From Polyodon spathula (lineage: Eukaryota; Chordata; Actinopteri; Acipenseriformes; Polyodontidae): a DNA stretch of 64,000 nt. Shown here piece by piece: positions 19,650 to 31,400 of the stretch. The notes below the pieces were generated by a model. It did not search any database and was not told the origin of the DNA. It saw only the letters and a list, made by a program, of their open reading frames with translations. Numbering within the stretch: the stretch's first letter is position 1; every line of letters begins with the position of its first letter. A program made the position numbers and the translations under genes. Location of the stretch: contig NC_054534.1 in assembly GCF_017654505.1 (NCBI RefSeq), positions 20,989,252 to 21,053,251 of the forward strand. Direction: 5' to 3'.

Positions 19650-20404
19650 ACATTGCTATTATGTTCAGTTTTAAAACTAATGCAGTCGTACAGCACCGCT
19701 GTTGCGTTATGGACTGTCGCAATAGCTACCGTAAATTGAGCCAGTTGGGTTTTGACGGCAGTTGCAAAAGAGACATGTGCGTCTGTTTGGTTGGAACAAT
19801 TAAATTCCGTTCCTGATCACTAAATTCTGTCTTGTGAATACATAACAATGGCATCCAAGCAAAGCATTGGGTGGAATTTCTTTACCAAGCAGGAGAAAAT
19901 GGAATTTGCAATGGGATAAAGCTGTGCTATAATTTTTGTCCCAGGATTTTTTTTTGTTTAATGAATCAGCATTTTGTAACTGAAAAGCATGACCTGACTG
20001 CAGTGGATCTGAAAATTCAAGGAGCTGTCTCTAAATATGGTACATTGTCTTTCAGAAAACATAAGGGCAGTTGCTGGGTGTGTTAGTAGCATTAAAACAT
20101 ATTAGAGAAAAACCAACAACAACAAAGAAAGCTGTGGTCCACATTTGCCAGGTTGCCCTCTGCGTGACCTAAAGAAGCATCTTTCTCCTTGGACCTGGTC
20201 CAGACTAGTGCAGAGACATGAACAGACATGTTGAAATAGCATTTCATAATAAAAGCATTCCTTCTGTTAATACATTTACAACTGCACATCAGAATTGGAA
20301 ACTAATTTCAAGGTGATTTTTTAAATGAACTAATTATATTTTCTAAACTTTATATCTTTTAAACTTTTTGTGTAAATTCTTTAAAAAAATTGTACACTGC
20401 AGTT

Positions 20405-21190
20405 ATATATATATTCAGTAACTGGTGGCACCCCCTTGAGCAGCAATGACTTCAACTAAGCGTTTCCTGTAACTGTTGGTCAGTCTCTCACATCGGTTTT
20501 CAGGAATTTTGGCCCATTTCTCCTTACAGAACTGCTTCAACTCGATGACATTTGAGGGCTTCGTTGTATGGACAGCTTGCTTCAGGTCCTACCATGCAAA
20601 ATTTCTTCTCTGCAGCCATTATTTTGTAGATCTGCTTGTATGTTTATTATCATTGTCTTGCTGCATGGCCCACTTTTGGTTAATCATCAGCTCACGGACC
20701 GATGGCCTGGCATTCTCCTCTAGAAACGGTTGGGATGAGGTTCTTCTGTTCAAACGCAGTGTTTGGTTTTTGCCAGACATAACGTTTCTCATTGAGGCCA
20801 AAAAGTTCTACTTTTTACTTATCTGTCCAGAGAACATTTTTCCAAAAGTCTTGTGGATCATCTATGTGCTCTTTGGCAAACTTCAGATGGGCAGCAATAT
20901 TCTTTTTAGAGAACAGTGGTTTTCTCCTAGTTATCCTTTCATGAACACCATTTTTGTTCAGTCTTTTTCTGATAGTTGAGTCATGAACACTCACATTAGC
21001 TAAGGTGAGAGCGATCTGCAGATCCTTGGAAGTTACTCAGGGGTTCTTTGTGACTTCCTTGATGATTTTCCAGTTTGTTCTTGGGAAGATTTTGGTAGGA
21101 TGACCACTCCTGGGAAGAGTGACTGTGGTCTTGAACTTTCTCAGTTTGTAGACTGTCTGTCCCAAATCCTTAGAAATGGTTTTGTAACCC
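20405..21190 (-). pseudogene. Tc1-like transposase remnant (minus strand)
   Basis: Read on the minus strand, frames include TLPRSGHPTKI (the PRSG motif), RKRLNKNGVHERITRRKPLF, LWTDK at the first catalytic aspartate, AMQQDNDNKHTSRSTK around the second, and the C-terminal RCERLTNSYRKRLVEVIAAQ ending ATSY plus stop at 20415. Several stops and an internal gap break it. The N-terminal DNA-binding part is cut off where the CR1 fragment begins. Confidence 0.85.
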
Positions 21191-21196
21191 TATCTA

Positions 21197-22005
21197 CATA
21201 AGAACATAAGAAAGTTTACAAACGAGAGGAGGCAATTCGGCCCATCTTGCTCGTTTGGTTGTTAGTAGCTTATTGATCCCAAAATCTCATCAAGCAGCTT
21301 CTTGAAGGATCCCAGGGTGTCAGCTTCAACAACATTACTGGGGAGTTGATTCCAGACCCTCACAATTCTCTGTGTAAAAAAGTGTCTCCTATTTTCTGTT
21401 CTGAATGCCCCTTTTTCTAAACTCCATTTGTGCCCCCTGGTCCTTGTTTCTTTTTTCAGGCTGAAAAAGTCCCTTGGGTCGACACTGTCAATACCTTTTA
21501 GAATTTTGAATGCTTGAATTAGGTCGCCACGTAGTCTTCTTTGTTCAAGACTGAACAGATTCAATTCTTTTAGCCTGTCTGCATATGACATGCCTTTTAA
21601 GCCCGGAATAATTCTGGTCGCTCTTCTTTGCACTCTTTCTAGAGCAGCAATATCTTTTTTAAAGCGAGGTGACCAGAACTGAACACAATATTCAAGATGA
21701 GGTCTTACTAGTGCATTGTACAGTTTTAACATTACTTCCCTTGATTTAAATTCAACACTTTTCACAATGTATCCAAGCATCTTGTTAGCCTTTTTTATAG
21801 CTTCCCCACATTGTCTAGATGAAGACATTTCTGAGTCAACAAAAACTCCTAGGTCTTTTTCATAGATTCCTTCTCCAATTTCAATATCTCCCATATGATA
21901 TTTATAATGTACATTTTTATTTCCTGCGTGCAGTACCTTACATTTTTCTCTATTAAATGTCATTTGCCATGTGTCTGCCCATCTAGTCTGAAGAGCATCA
22001 ATAAC
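21197..22005 (-). mobile_element. 5'-truncated CR1-like LINE with reverse transcriptase end
   Basis: On the minus strand the 233-codon frame 21963-21262 reads MTFNREKCKVLHAGNKNVHY then QFWSPRFKKDIAALERVQRR further on, ending DTLGSFKKLLDEILGSIS. This is the C-terminal part of a non-LTR reverse transcriptase. The 3' end at 21197 carries two copies of an 8-bp unit (ttcttatg on the minus strand), as in CR1 tails. It is 5'-truncated, as usual for LINEs, and lies between two Tc1 copies. Confidence 0.85.
21262..21963 (-). pseudogene. LINE ORF2 fragment, reverse transcriptase C-terminus
   Basis: An open 233-codon frame retaining only the region after the RT catalytic core (no YxDD or endonuclease domain). 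The ERVQRRATRIIPGLKGMSYA stretch is characteristic of CR1/Jockey-group elements. Because the catalytic part is missing it cannot be active. Confidence 0.85.
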
Positions 22006-22019
22006 TGTTTTTCAGAGGT

Positions 22020-23440
22020 CCTAAGTCTCCACCCGCCTTGTAATATCAATCATAAATTAGCTCAGGTGTAACTTAATCACCTTCAAAATCACACACCAAG
22101 TTAAGGGACCTCCACTGGTGTTAAATTATAGTGATTCACATGATTTCAGGATCAATTTAGCAGTTTCTGTAGGTTCCCTGTGCTGGGTAGTGCATTTCAA
22201 AGCAAGACTCAACCATGAGCACCATGGAGCTTTCAGAAGAACTCTGGGACAAAGTTGTTGAAAGGCACAGATCAGGGGATGCTTATAAAAAAATATCAAA
22301 GGCCTTGAATATCCCTTGGAGTGTGGTCAAGACGATTATTAAGAAGTGGAAGGTGTATGACACCACCAAGACCCTGCCTAGATCAGGCTGTCCCGCCAAA
22401 CTGGATGACCGAGCAAGAAGGAGACTGATCAGAGAGGCTACTAAGAGGCCAATGGCAACTTTGCAAGAGCTACAGATTTTTATGGCCACGACTGGTCAAC
22501 GTGTGCATGTGACAACAATATCCCAAGCACTCCACAAATCTGGGCTGTATTTTACTCAAGAAAGTCCACTTTGAATCCCGCTTGAAGTATGCAAGAAAAC
22601 ACACAGAGATTCTGTAGCCATCTGGCAAAAAGTTTTATGGTCTGATAAAATGAAATGCAACTTTTTAGCCTAAATGCAAAGTGTTATGTTTGGCGCAAAC
22701 CCAACACAGCGCATCACCCAAAGAACACCATCCCTACTGTGAATCACGGTGGTGGCAGCATCATGTTATGGGGATGTTTCTCATTGGCAGGGACTGGGGC
22801 ATTTGTCAGGATAGAAGGGAAAATGAATGGAGCAAAGTACAGAGAAGTCCTTAAGGAAAACCTGATGCCCTCTGCAAGAAAGCTGAATCTGGGACAGTAG
22901 TTCAACTTTCAGCATGACAAACACCCAAAGCACACAGCCAGAGCTACACTGGAGTGGCTATGGAACAAAAAAGGTAAATGTCCTTGAGTGGCCCAGTCAG
23001 AGCCCTGACCTAAATCCAGTTGAAAATTTGTGGCATTACTAGAAGATTGCTGTCCATCAACGTTCCCCACGGAACTTGACAGAGCTTGAACAGTTTTGTA
23101 AAGAAGAATGGTCAAATATTGTCAAATCTAGGTGTGCAAAGTTGGTAGAGACCTATCCCAACAGACTCACAGCTGTAATTGCTGCCAAAGGTGCTTCCAC
23201 CAAGTATTAACTCAGGGTGGTGGAGACTTATCCAATTATGATCTTTCAGTTTTGTATTTTTAATATATAAAACTTTTCTCAATAAAAACTTTTTTTCCGC
23301 TTAACAGTGTGGTGTGTAGATAAGTGGAAAAAAAAAATCCTCAATTAAATGCCTAAAATTTTGAGGCACTGACACAACAAAATGTGAAAAAGGTTCGAGG
23401 GGGTGTAGACTTTCTATAGACACTATATATATAGTGCCTA
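22020..23440 (+). mobile_element. Tc1-like transposon, nearly full length but 5' terminus lost
   Basis: The untranslated leader, a transposase with stops, and a 3' terminal region ending with gggggtgtagactttctata near 23430 are present. The matching 5' terminus would read tctacaccccct and is not found upstream; the CR1 fragment stands there instead. Orientation +. Confidence 0.8.
22215..23209 (+). pseudogene. Tc1-like transposase, broken by stops and frameshifts
   Basis: The first 119 codons are open (22215-22574): MSTMELSEELWDKVVERHRS begins the helix-turn-helix region, and TLPRSGCPAKLDDRARRRLI contains the PRSG motif. Similarity then continues in other frames: [20 protein letters not shown] (22691), a [16 protein letters not shown] stretch (about 22910) and [12 protein letters not shown] (about 23005), ending RLTAVIAAKGASTKY plus stop at 23209. 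Several catalytic-region residues are altered and in-frame stops occur, so it is inactive. Confidence 0.9.
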
Positions 23441-24064
23441 TATCTGTTACCCTGAGGATATCTCTGATACATGTCAGTTGCCTTTTACCGCCCTTGTGTT
23501 AAGAATGAAATCAATCCCCATTATATATATATATATATATGTAACAAGTTAATGCACCTACCTGTCACACGTGATTTGTCACCAGTTTCTGATACAAAGG
23601 CCATCTCAATGTTATAATTTATTTGAATATACATCACAACCCTCTTTTTTTCTCTTTGCATGCCAAATCAGTTTGTGTAGTTATACAGCGCTTGCTCCTA
23701 CCTGACGAAAATGCAGCCAAAACAAAGCGAAGAGACAAGCTAGGGTAGTGTAACAATTAATCATTAAACTGTTTTAGATACTGTGATGCATTTTTTTTTT
23801 TTAATCTGTGATCTTTAGTTGTTTTTGTGCATTTTCATTTGCAAGTGAACTGTGACATTAGGGCCTTATCAAGCACTGTATACTGCAAATTAGAATACTG
23901 ACTTTGGATAGTGTTTTAATTCTGGAAACTTTTTTTTTTTTAATCTTTTGCTAAATTGCATTGCCTTTTACGTTGTACACAGTTCTGTGCATGGGCAACA
24001 TTTTGAATTAATTTTGCTGTTGGGTTGTTAAATGGGGAATGCTACTTACAGCTGCAATACATGC

Positions 24065-24090
24065 GTGCGTGTGTGTGTGTGTGTGTGTGT
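24065..24090. repeat. (GT)n microsatellite
   Basis: About thirteen units. Confidence 0.93.
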
Positions 24091-26002
24091 AATGTAGATT
24101 TTTTTTTTTCATTTATATAGACACATTATGAAAACATTTAAAAGTCACAACCCCTGAGACAGGTAGTAATTGTAACAATGCAAAGTGACGTGAAGAATTC
24201 TCCTTAAAATATGTTTTAATTATGCCATATGGCATATAGCTGGTTTTATGTAAAACATCAGCGTTTTATTATTTTATTTTAACAGTAATAGAGGTACAGT
24301 TTACCCGCTGGGGAGCATCTGCCCATTAAGAGACAAACTAAAAGGTTGATCTATATCTTCAGTATCAACATATATGTTGTAAATTAAGATACATATTAAG
24401 AAAATTAATTGTATAATAAACTAAATTCACACATTTAATATATTTGGAAAGATATTACAAAAATATATTCAATTTCTAATTTTAGTACTGTGCATGAAGT
24501 ACCAGAATTACAAAATATTTGGAAAACATTTTGAAATATTTGGAAAACAGTAGCAACATGTGCATTAGATAATCAGCTGGAAGTGGGGGGGGGGGGGGGG
24601 ACTTGCAAAGAGAAAAGGCCAAATAAGTAGTTTTGAAGTGAATGAAAGCATCAAGTGAATTAATTTCATACAGAGAATGAATGTTAAGATAAAGAAACAT
24701 TAACCTCAGTATTGACTTTGCTTTTATTCATTTGCAGTTATAATGTATAAGCTATCTTAAACAAACCCTGCCCAAATCACTGATACATGATTTTTGGATA
24801 TAAATTAAATGTTTTGTGTAATATTTTATTATTATTATTGCTCTGAGACAAGGTTGTATTACAATTAATTTGACAGCCACAAGCATTTATGTATTGATGG
24901 GAAATGATTACATGTTTTTAGTGCTTTGGATCTTAATTGAAGTGCCACTGGCTCTCGACTGGTTAATGCAAAGTAAACGGGTGGGGGAAGGGGGGTGTTA
25001 CCACCCTGGCCTTTCCCAGAGTCGTTTTCAATTGGTCTCTCATTCTGTCTGTCAGCATGTTGCCATGCATATTTTCTGGCCCAACAAAGCGTTTCTGTTA
25101 TGTCCACGCCTCTTATCTGTGTTGTGATTCCTTGAAAGCCCTGTCATTCAGCGTGGTTTTCCGCTTTCTTAGTGCTAATTGGATACAGTCAGTCTCCCCG
25201 GTCTAACCTACCCACTCCCTCCTGCTGCTGGATTATTTCCGCTCAGCCCTTTCTTGACTCGGAACGTTTTCTTTTCAAACCTCCTGAGATTGGCCATTTT
25301 TTTACAATCATTTAGGCACTTCAAAATAAGAAAATAGAAGCTTGTTATTTGCTTTGTTATTGTCACCGCCCAATAAGGACAATGACAACCTTCTTGCTGC
25401 TTGCTTCAAATCCATAACGGTAAACATTATTCATCTTTGCAGTTTCTGTAGCAATCAATCGTGAAGGGGACAAAAAAAAAAAAAAAAAAGCACTGCATCG
25501 TTGTATAACAAGTACAGTCAGTGTTGGGTTTGTTTAATTGTGATCGTGCACTTGAATTGTGTACTGTGTTGTATACTGTGTTTTCAGACTGGTTTTCGAG
25601 GGTCCCATTTTATTCGGTGTTTTGAGGTCCAATCGCTTTGTTTATGCATACCGATACCGGTTAGTTATGTGTTCAGACAGTTATTTGGCTTGCTGGGATA
25701 TTTGCTGCACTGCTGTTGTGATGCACACTGTAGTAGTAGCGAATAGAGGTTTTTTTTTTTTTTTTTTTTTTTAGGGTGGGGGTGGTTGGTTTCAGTATTC
25801 CTATTGCAGTATCAACAGGTGGTTGAGTTGGGTGTACGTACATCTAAAAAGTATAAATAGGTACAGGTGTATTTAATTGTGACGCAAATGCCGCCGTATT
25901 GCAAATATCACCTACATGATAGTTATTTGCAGAGTTGTTTTCTGTGTTATTGTAAATATGAGCTCAGCCTAACTACTGTTGTAACAATAGGAATCTTTTT
26001 GG

Positions 26003-26003
26003 T

Positions 26004-26034
<31 letters not shown>

Positions 26035-26052
26035 CATACATACATACATATA
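26003..26052. repeat. Compound CA / TACA microsatellite
   Basis: A CA run followed by tata then TACA units. Confidence 0.93.
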
Positions 26053-27835
26053 CTTTGATGGAATAAGAAAGTAACTTGCACTGCAAGTGATTATGGCTTT
26101 TGGTGCCATTACGCGGGCCGTAAAAACTTAATTTAGTTTACAACAATATAATGTATGATAGCATGGTAAATAGCCTTTTAATTTCTTGTATCCAACATTA
26201 TTTGTTACTGTAATAAAATCTTATCAAACAGGTTTAAAGTATCATCAGTTCTTAGCCACAGTGTATAGTGCATATGGGTATATATTTAAAAATAAATGGT
26301 GTTAAAACATTTGGATTTCCAAAAGCAGAGACTAGTTTATTTTAATGGTGTCTTTTTAATTTGAACTGAACTGGTATGACAGTTTGTGTCAGCATTTTAG
26401 AGGAAATAAAATAATTAAATAAATAAAGTTTTGTACAAATGTTCTGAAGGGCTTATCCCAGTATGATGTAGCCTGTAGCCCCATGTACAATTGTATCTTT
26501 CTGGGGCTAAAGCATTATTTAAAAATTTCAGACTTTGATGGTTTGGCTTCAGAAAACAAGTTGCCTTAAGAAACGGGAGGTTTCCTGCAATCATTATGGA
26601 TCATACTGTACCAAATGCAGGAGTGCTTTTAAGCCATGGTGGCTACTGCCTGACAGTCATACAGTAGGAGAAGGCCACATTGTCCATAATTGCTGTCAGA
26701 ATGTGGGGATATGCATATTGTTTTGTGAAGTGAAACTTCTCTGATGTTAGATTAACAGGATGGTCTTTACCCCACCTCAACGGTAGATATTTGCTTATTT
26801 CTCTAGAGGCATTCATACTGCACTAATTCAGTATTGTCATTTGCTGAGCAGATGGGCCTGGTTGCTGACTTTCTGTAGGTGTGACTTCCTATTACAGGAT
26901 CTGTGGAATGTCATGCTGCTTAAAATAGAAACTGTAAAGAGGCATGAATGGTTACATGAATGGGGTGGATGGGAGGGTGAATACTACTAGGGTTCTGTAC
27001 AACTATTCAAAGGTTAGAAAGTTCCTTCACTAGCCAGTTGTCTAGCACTATCAAACCTTCAGCAAACACAGTTTGACAAACTGAATGTTTTTAAACCTCA
27101 AATTAAAAGCCCAAATTATGACTGTGATTTAACAAAGATTAACACTGTCTCAGCGTATGCCCACTCCAGTTAACATGCTGATTTAAAGCTGCACTTTGGG
27201 CTTTTCTGTGTCCACACAGTAACCTTGGCTGCAGTGACACACTGAGAACATGTTTTTAAAACGCAGCACAGTCTCAGTGATCCACACTGTAGATGTTCAT
27301 TCTGACCTAAAATTCGAAACGAGCCATAATAGATTGCATGCTGATAGTGGTGGCAGCTGCTAAAAACAAATATACATATGATTATTTATAGAAATATGCA
27401 AAATTGTACAATTGTCAGTATTTGTACAACTCTGAACAGGGTCTGGTCCAACTGGTTTGGATTGGGGAGAGTGCTGTATTTTATAGAAATATTACAGTAA
27501 AACAAACTTCTAAAATAACAATTGGTAGGCAATTATCGTAACTGTCAGTCCGGGATAATCTAACGGCACCCTTCACTTTGACCTGTGACGTGAGGTAGCT
27601 GACATATTGTGGTTATGTGACTTTTTAATTTGTTGATGATAAAAAAAAAATTAAATAAAAAAAAAAACTGTTTAGATATTGGGTTCATTATATAAACATT
27701 TTATTATTTGATTGTTATGTCAAGTTTGATTGTAGGTATTGTACAAGAAAATGTAGGCCTAACCCCTTTTGTGGATTATCAGAAATGCCATTCCTCTTTC
27801 TTTATGCCTCCAGGGATGTGTTTTTTTGTTGTTGT

Positions 27836-27837
<2 letters not shown>

Positions 27838-27878
<41 letters not shown>
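27838..27878. repeat. Poly-T tract before the csnk1g3 leader acceptor
   Basis: About 40 T, 40 bases upstream of the proposed acceptor. Confidence 0.9.
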
Positions 27879-27879
<1 letters not shown>

Positions 27880-27919
27880 TAGTATTGTTTTAACTCACAT
27901 TTTTATTATTGTTTTACAG

Positions 27920-28241
27920 ATCCTTCACAGCACAGAACCATTTGCTGGCAGGATTAACGTGTGCTGTATCGCAGTAATCCCAGGATCTTCCATTCATCTG
28001 CATAGGAAGATTAAAGACAACCCTCTTCGAATGGGATGAATATGCTGCTCTGGGCTATCCCTCGACTGCACTTTAGTGATTGAACGACTCGGGCTGCTGC
28101 GGTTCACAGTCCTGCTCCCAATGCCTGGGTTTACAGTCTGAGGTTTGTTGTTTTTTTTTTTTTTTTTTTTTTTGGGGGGGGGGGGGGGGTGGCCCGACGG
28201 ATTAGAACATTTCCTTCAAAGTGGAGTACCGTAAACTTGAT
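27920..28241 (+). other. csnk1g3: Probable 5' UTR part of the first coding exon of csnk1g3
   Basis: A T-rich tract (27838-27878) and a good acceptor (gttttacag, AG at 27918-27919) precede a stretch of ordinary base composition that runs into the start codon. It contains no long ORF in the CSNK1G3 frame that would displace the ATG. A short upstream ATG (28030, in gggatgaatatg) is followed soon by stops. A run of 23 T followed by 16 G (28151-28189) interrupts the leader and is odd for a UTR. The acceptor is inferred; the leader could instead begin elsewhere or contain a small intron. Confidence 0.5.
28151..28189. repeat. T23 G16 homopolymer pair in the csnk1g3 leader
   Basis: 23 T directly followed by 16 G, 52 bases upstream of the start codon. 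Confidence 0.9.
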
Positions 28242-28422
28242 ATGGACAGTAAAAAGAAAGACAAGGACAAACCTGATGAGAGGATGGCTAGGCCGAGTGG
28301 ACGGTCGGGTGGTCACAACTCGCGGGGCAGCAGCTCCTCCAACTCGGGAGTCCTCATGGTAGGACCCAACTTTCGTGTGGGCAAAAAAATAGGATGTGGC
28401 AATTTTGGAGAACTTCGATTAG
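28242..28422 (+). CDS. csnk1g3: csnk1g3 coding exon 1 (N-terminus and glycine loop)
   Basis: This exon encodes 60 residues plus one base. It has a Lys/Asp-rich start ([10 protein letters not shown]), a Ser/Gly-rich linker, then [20 protein letters not shown] with the ATP-binding glycine loop (GCGNFG, residues 51-56). The frame is open upstream to 28221, but the first in-frame ATG is 28242 and the family begins exactly there (M-x-x-KKKDKDK), so I chose that start. The donor is ag|gtaagt with GT at 28423, phase 1, splitting the glycine codon completed by the next exon. It contributes the nucleotide-binding part of the N-lobe. Confidence 0.95.
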
Positions 28423-31400
28423 GTAAGTTAAGGGGTAACCATTTTTGAATCTTTTTTTTTTTTTTTTACATGAAGATATGAAATGTATGCGCTGTACATC
28501 ACAGTGGCACACTCCTTTGTCAGATTACTTCTCAGCAGAATTTACAGCTATGCACAGCTTCAGGCAGGAAACTCTCAATACACCTGCAAATGTAATCATT
28601 TGTTTGATACAAAAATCCTTGCAACCATCACGTCAAGCAGACATTCGACAAAGGAAGTAACTCCGACATCCATGTCGACTTTCAATGACCGCTAGCAGCT
28701 ATCTTCATGCCAGATACATTTAAACCTCTCTTTTAGTCTGGGCTGTGATCTTGAGTTTACCTCCTCCCTCACCATTTTCTAGCCTCACAGGGGAGATGGA
28801 AGTCGAACTGCCACCCTGCCTATCTCTACACTGGCTCAATCAAAATGCCCCGAAAAGTGAGGCCAAGTGACCAAAACAACCAAGTTGCCCTGACAAACAC
28901 TGGTGCCACCCCATCTCTCTTGCATGCATATTTAAAGCAGTTTACATTTTAGGAATTTTCTAGCTAGGTCCTGGTTTTGACCACTTATAGCTGAGCTGCA
29001 GTAGCAGTTTTGCACTGCAGTGACAGATGGCATAAGTAATCTCAGCATACATGTTTTTCAAAATTGCTCAGGTTAGTGCGATGTATGAGATTACTGTACA
29101 GTCCATCTGATGTACTGTAGAATAAGGGACTCCAAGTTGAATCAGTCTCTTATTACCAGTGTGAATTGCAGTCCCAGCAGGCCAGTGCTTAAAGTAAGAT
29201 TTTCAGACTTGCTCACAGTCTTCTGCACTAAACTTTTAGCAGCAAAATTTGAACGCATTGAGCAGTTGGTGTATTGTGGTGTCTTTAGAATGGTCGTGCC
29301 TTTCTCAAGCAGAGATGCTTACAGTACACACTCTGGAATCTCGGAGCTTTACTAAAAAAGATGACCTTGTTAAATAAGAGGGTAATTTGATTTAGAAAAG
29401 GCTTTCGAAGACTGCTTCTTCACAGCTGTCTGCCTCATGTCTAGAGAGAGAGGGAATCAAGGCTTGGTTTACTGCAAGGTGACTTTGAACCAAGTCTGCC
29501 ACTTGACCAGCTTGCATCTCCCATTTAAAAGTTTTTTTTTGTCATTCTTGCTTTTAATTGAGAGGACATTCATGGTCTGCATCTTTTATACAACAAGTAT
29601 GGTGTAACTTTTTTTCTGTAAATTGGGCTAAGTATATCAAACAATTTGTCTGTCCAGCTAGCGCAGCTGTCTCCTAGACTGGATAATTAACTTTTAATGA
29701 GATAACAAAGTTAACCAGTTGAAAACAACACAAAAGAGGGGGCTTCAACACTGTACTCAAATACATTTCCAAGGACTGCCTTTTTTTGTTCCTGATCAAT
29801 TCAGTGGCTTTATTTTTCTTCCCCCCCCCCCATCCTTTCCAGCCTAATGCTTCATAAAGTGTTGGAGATTCTGGACACACAGTACAAGGGGGTGTAATGA
29901 CGAATGTGACGTCCCAATTCTGCAACACATGCCCTTTTTAACTGCTGCATAGTCAGTATTGAAAATAAATAATTGCTTAATCTATGGCAGTGCACTTAAA
30001 CTACAACCTAGAGGTTGTGAGTAATGACTTTTATGGGCAGTGGGAATTTATAAATGAATTTACTGTACTGTAGGTCCTGGTAAACTAAACAAAACAAGTA
30101 ACAGACCTTTGTTATGCCTGAAATAAGTCTTAAAGAACCGTGCAAGTATGTTTAATTGGATTACAAGTGAAAGACAAATACAGAACTAGTAAAAGAAACT
30201 CAAATTCAATATGTTTTGACTGGGAGTAATTTTCAGTGTCTTCACTGAGACATTTGTCATTGAATTTAAGTGACTTTTAGTAACTGTATTCAGAACTGTT
30301 GCGTGTTCAATACTTATGGATGAAAGACAAATGTAGCAAAGCAGGAACAGCATGACGAGCACACCACCAGGTCATTTCGATTAACATCGGTATAGTTTTA
30401 CATAGTGCTGGGGCAAATATCCGATTATTCAAATGAATATTTTGTTATATGTATTTGGATACAAAAATCAAATGTTTTTATTTGCTACAAATGACAAAAA
30501 TACTTTTCAGTTATTTACAGCCTCACCAGAATTTGCCCGACAGTTTTTAAAAAAAAAAAAAAGGCAAATGAAAAAGAGCTCTATGTGAGATTAATGTATT
30601 TGTAAAAAAAAACAAAAACAAAAAAAACAAAAAAAAACAGGATCAACTCAACCAGCTCTTGAGCATCTATTTAAAGGTTTTAGACAGCAGTTGTTGTTTT
30701 ATTCACTGCTACAAATTTATTGGCGAGCTGGAAGTACATCCACCGGTGTGAGGTCGGCCAGAGTGTCCTCGGCTCACTGCGCACCCCTGTAGTCTGGCTG
30801 GCCCGCCTGACTGGAGCCTTGCCTGTAAGCTGTACAGAGCTGCGTTGTCCTCCTACACTGTAGCTCTGAGGTGGCTGCATGGTGGGTCCTGCAGTGTGAA
30901 AAGAAGTTGAAGGCACACGCTTCGGAGGACAGCGTGTGTTCGTCTTCGCCACTCCGGAGTCATCGTGGGGGTGGTAGCAGTGAGTTGAGCTTAAAAATAA
31001 TTGGCTATTTGAAATTGGGAGGAATAATGATAAAAGCTATTGGCGACTACTAAATTAAAAAAAAAATAATAATAATAAATACTCGCATCAATTTAAAATT
31101 TTTCCTTTATAATTTGAATACTTAATTTAAAGGTTGAAAAGTTCCTAAATGAATGGGATTTGGTAGGACTTCTATTACTTAGCGATTTACAGTATTCTTT
31201 TCAACTATATATTTAATTTAGTCTGCCCAGTCCACATTGACAGATTCCATGGGGGGTGTCCTATGTTATCTATACATTAGTTACGGTGAATCTCACTGGC
31301 TTATTTTCTCGGTGAGTCTGGTGGCTGATTTTAACAACAGTTCGGTGAGCACATAGGCTCGTCGATGGAGCGACCGGTGAATAAAACAACGTGTCCACTG

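Larger units (their letters stand above)
16335..20404. other. Non-coding DNA with repeats
   Basis: Holds a CA tract, an AT tract, a SINE with an upstream repeat (18125-18484), a tRNA-like SINE head fragment on the + strand at 18484-18520 (gtggtccagtggttaa), and an AAT and a GTT tract. No gene recognised. Confidence 0.5.
23441..27919. other. Non-coding DNA upstream of the csnk1g3 leader
   Basis: No coding sequence recognised. Contains GT, CA/TACA, poly-G (24589-24600) and poly-T tracts. A stretch of more balanced composition at about 24960-25270 has no assigned role. Confidence 0.4.

Noticed and set aside
19640..19816. Possible THAP-like stretch (CCVMDCRNSYRKL) after the GTT tract
   Set aside because: Only a Cys-x4-Cys resemblance; the conserved AVPTIF-type residues and spacing of a THAP domain are not visible.
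24960..25270. Balanced-composition stretch as a csnk1g3 promoter
   Set aside because: No CpG-dense island, initiator or splice donor that I could defend.
28445..28695. Overlapping frames just after csnk1g3 exon 1
   Set aside because: They lie in the intron after a clear gtaagt donor and do not match the kinase family.
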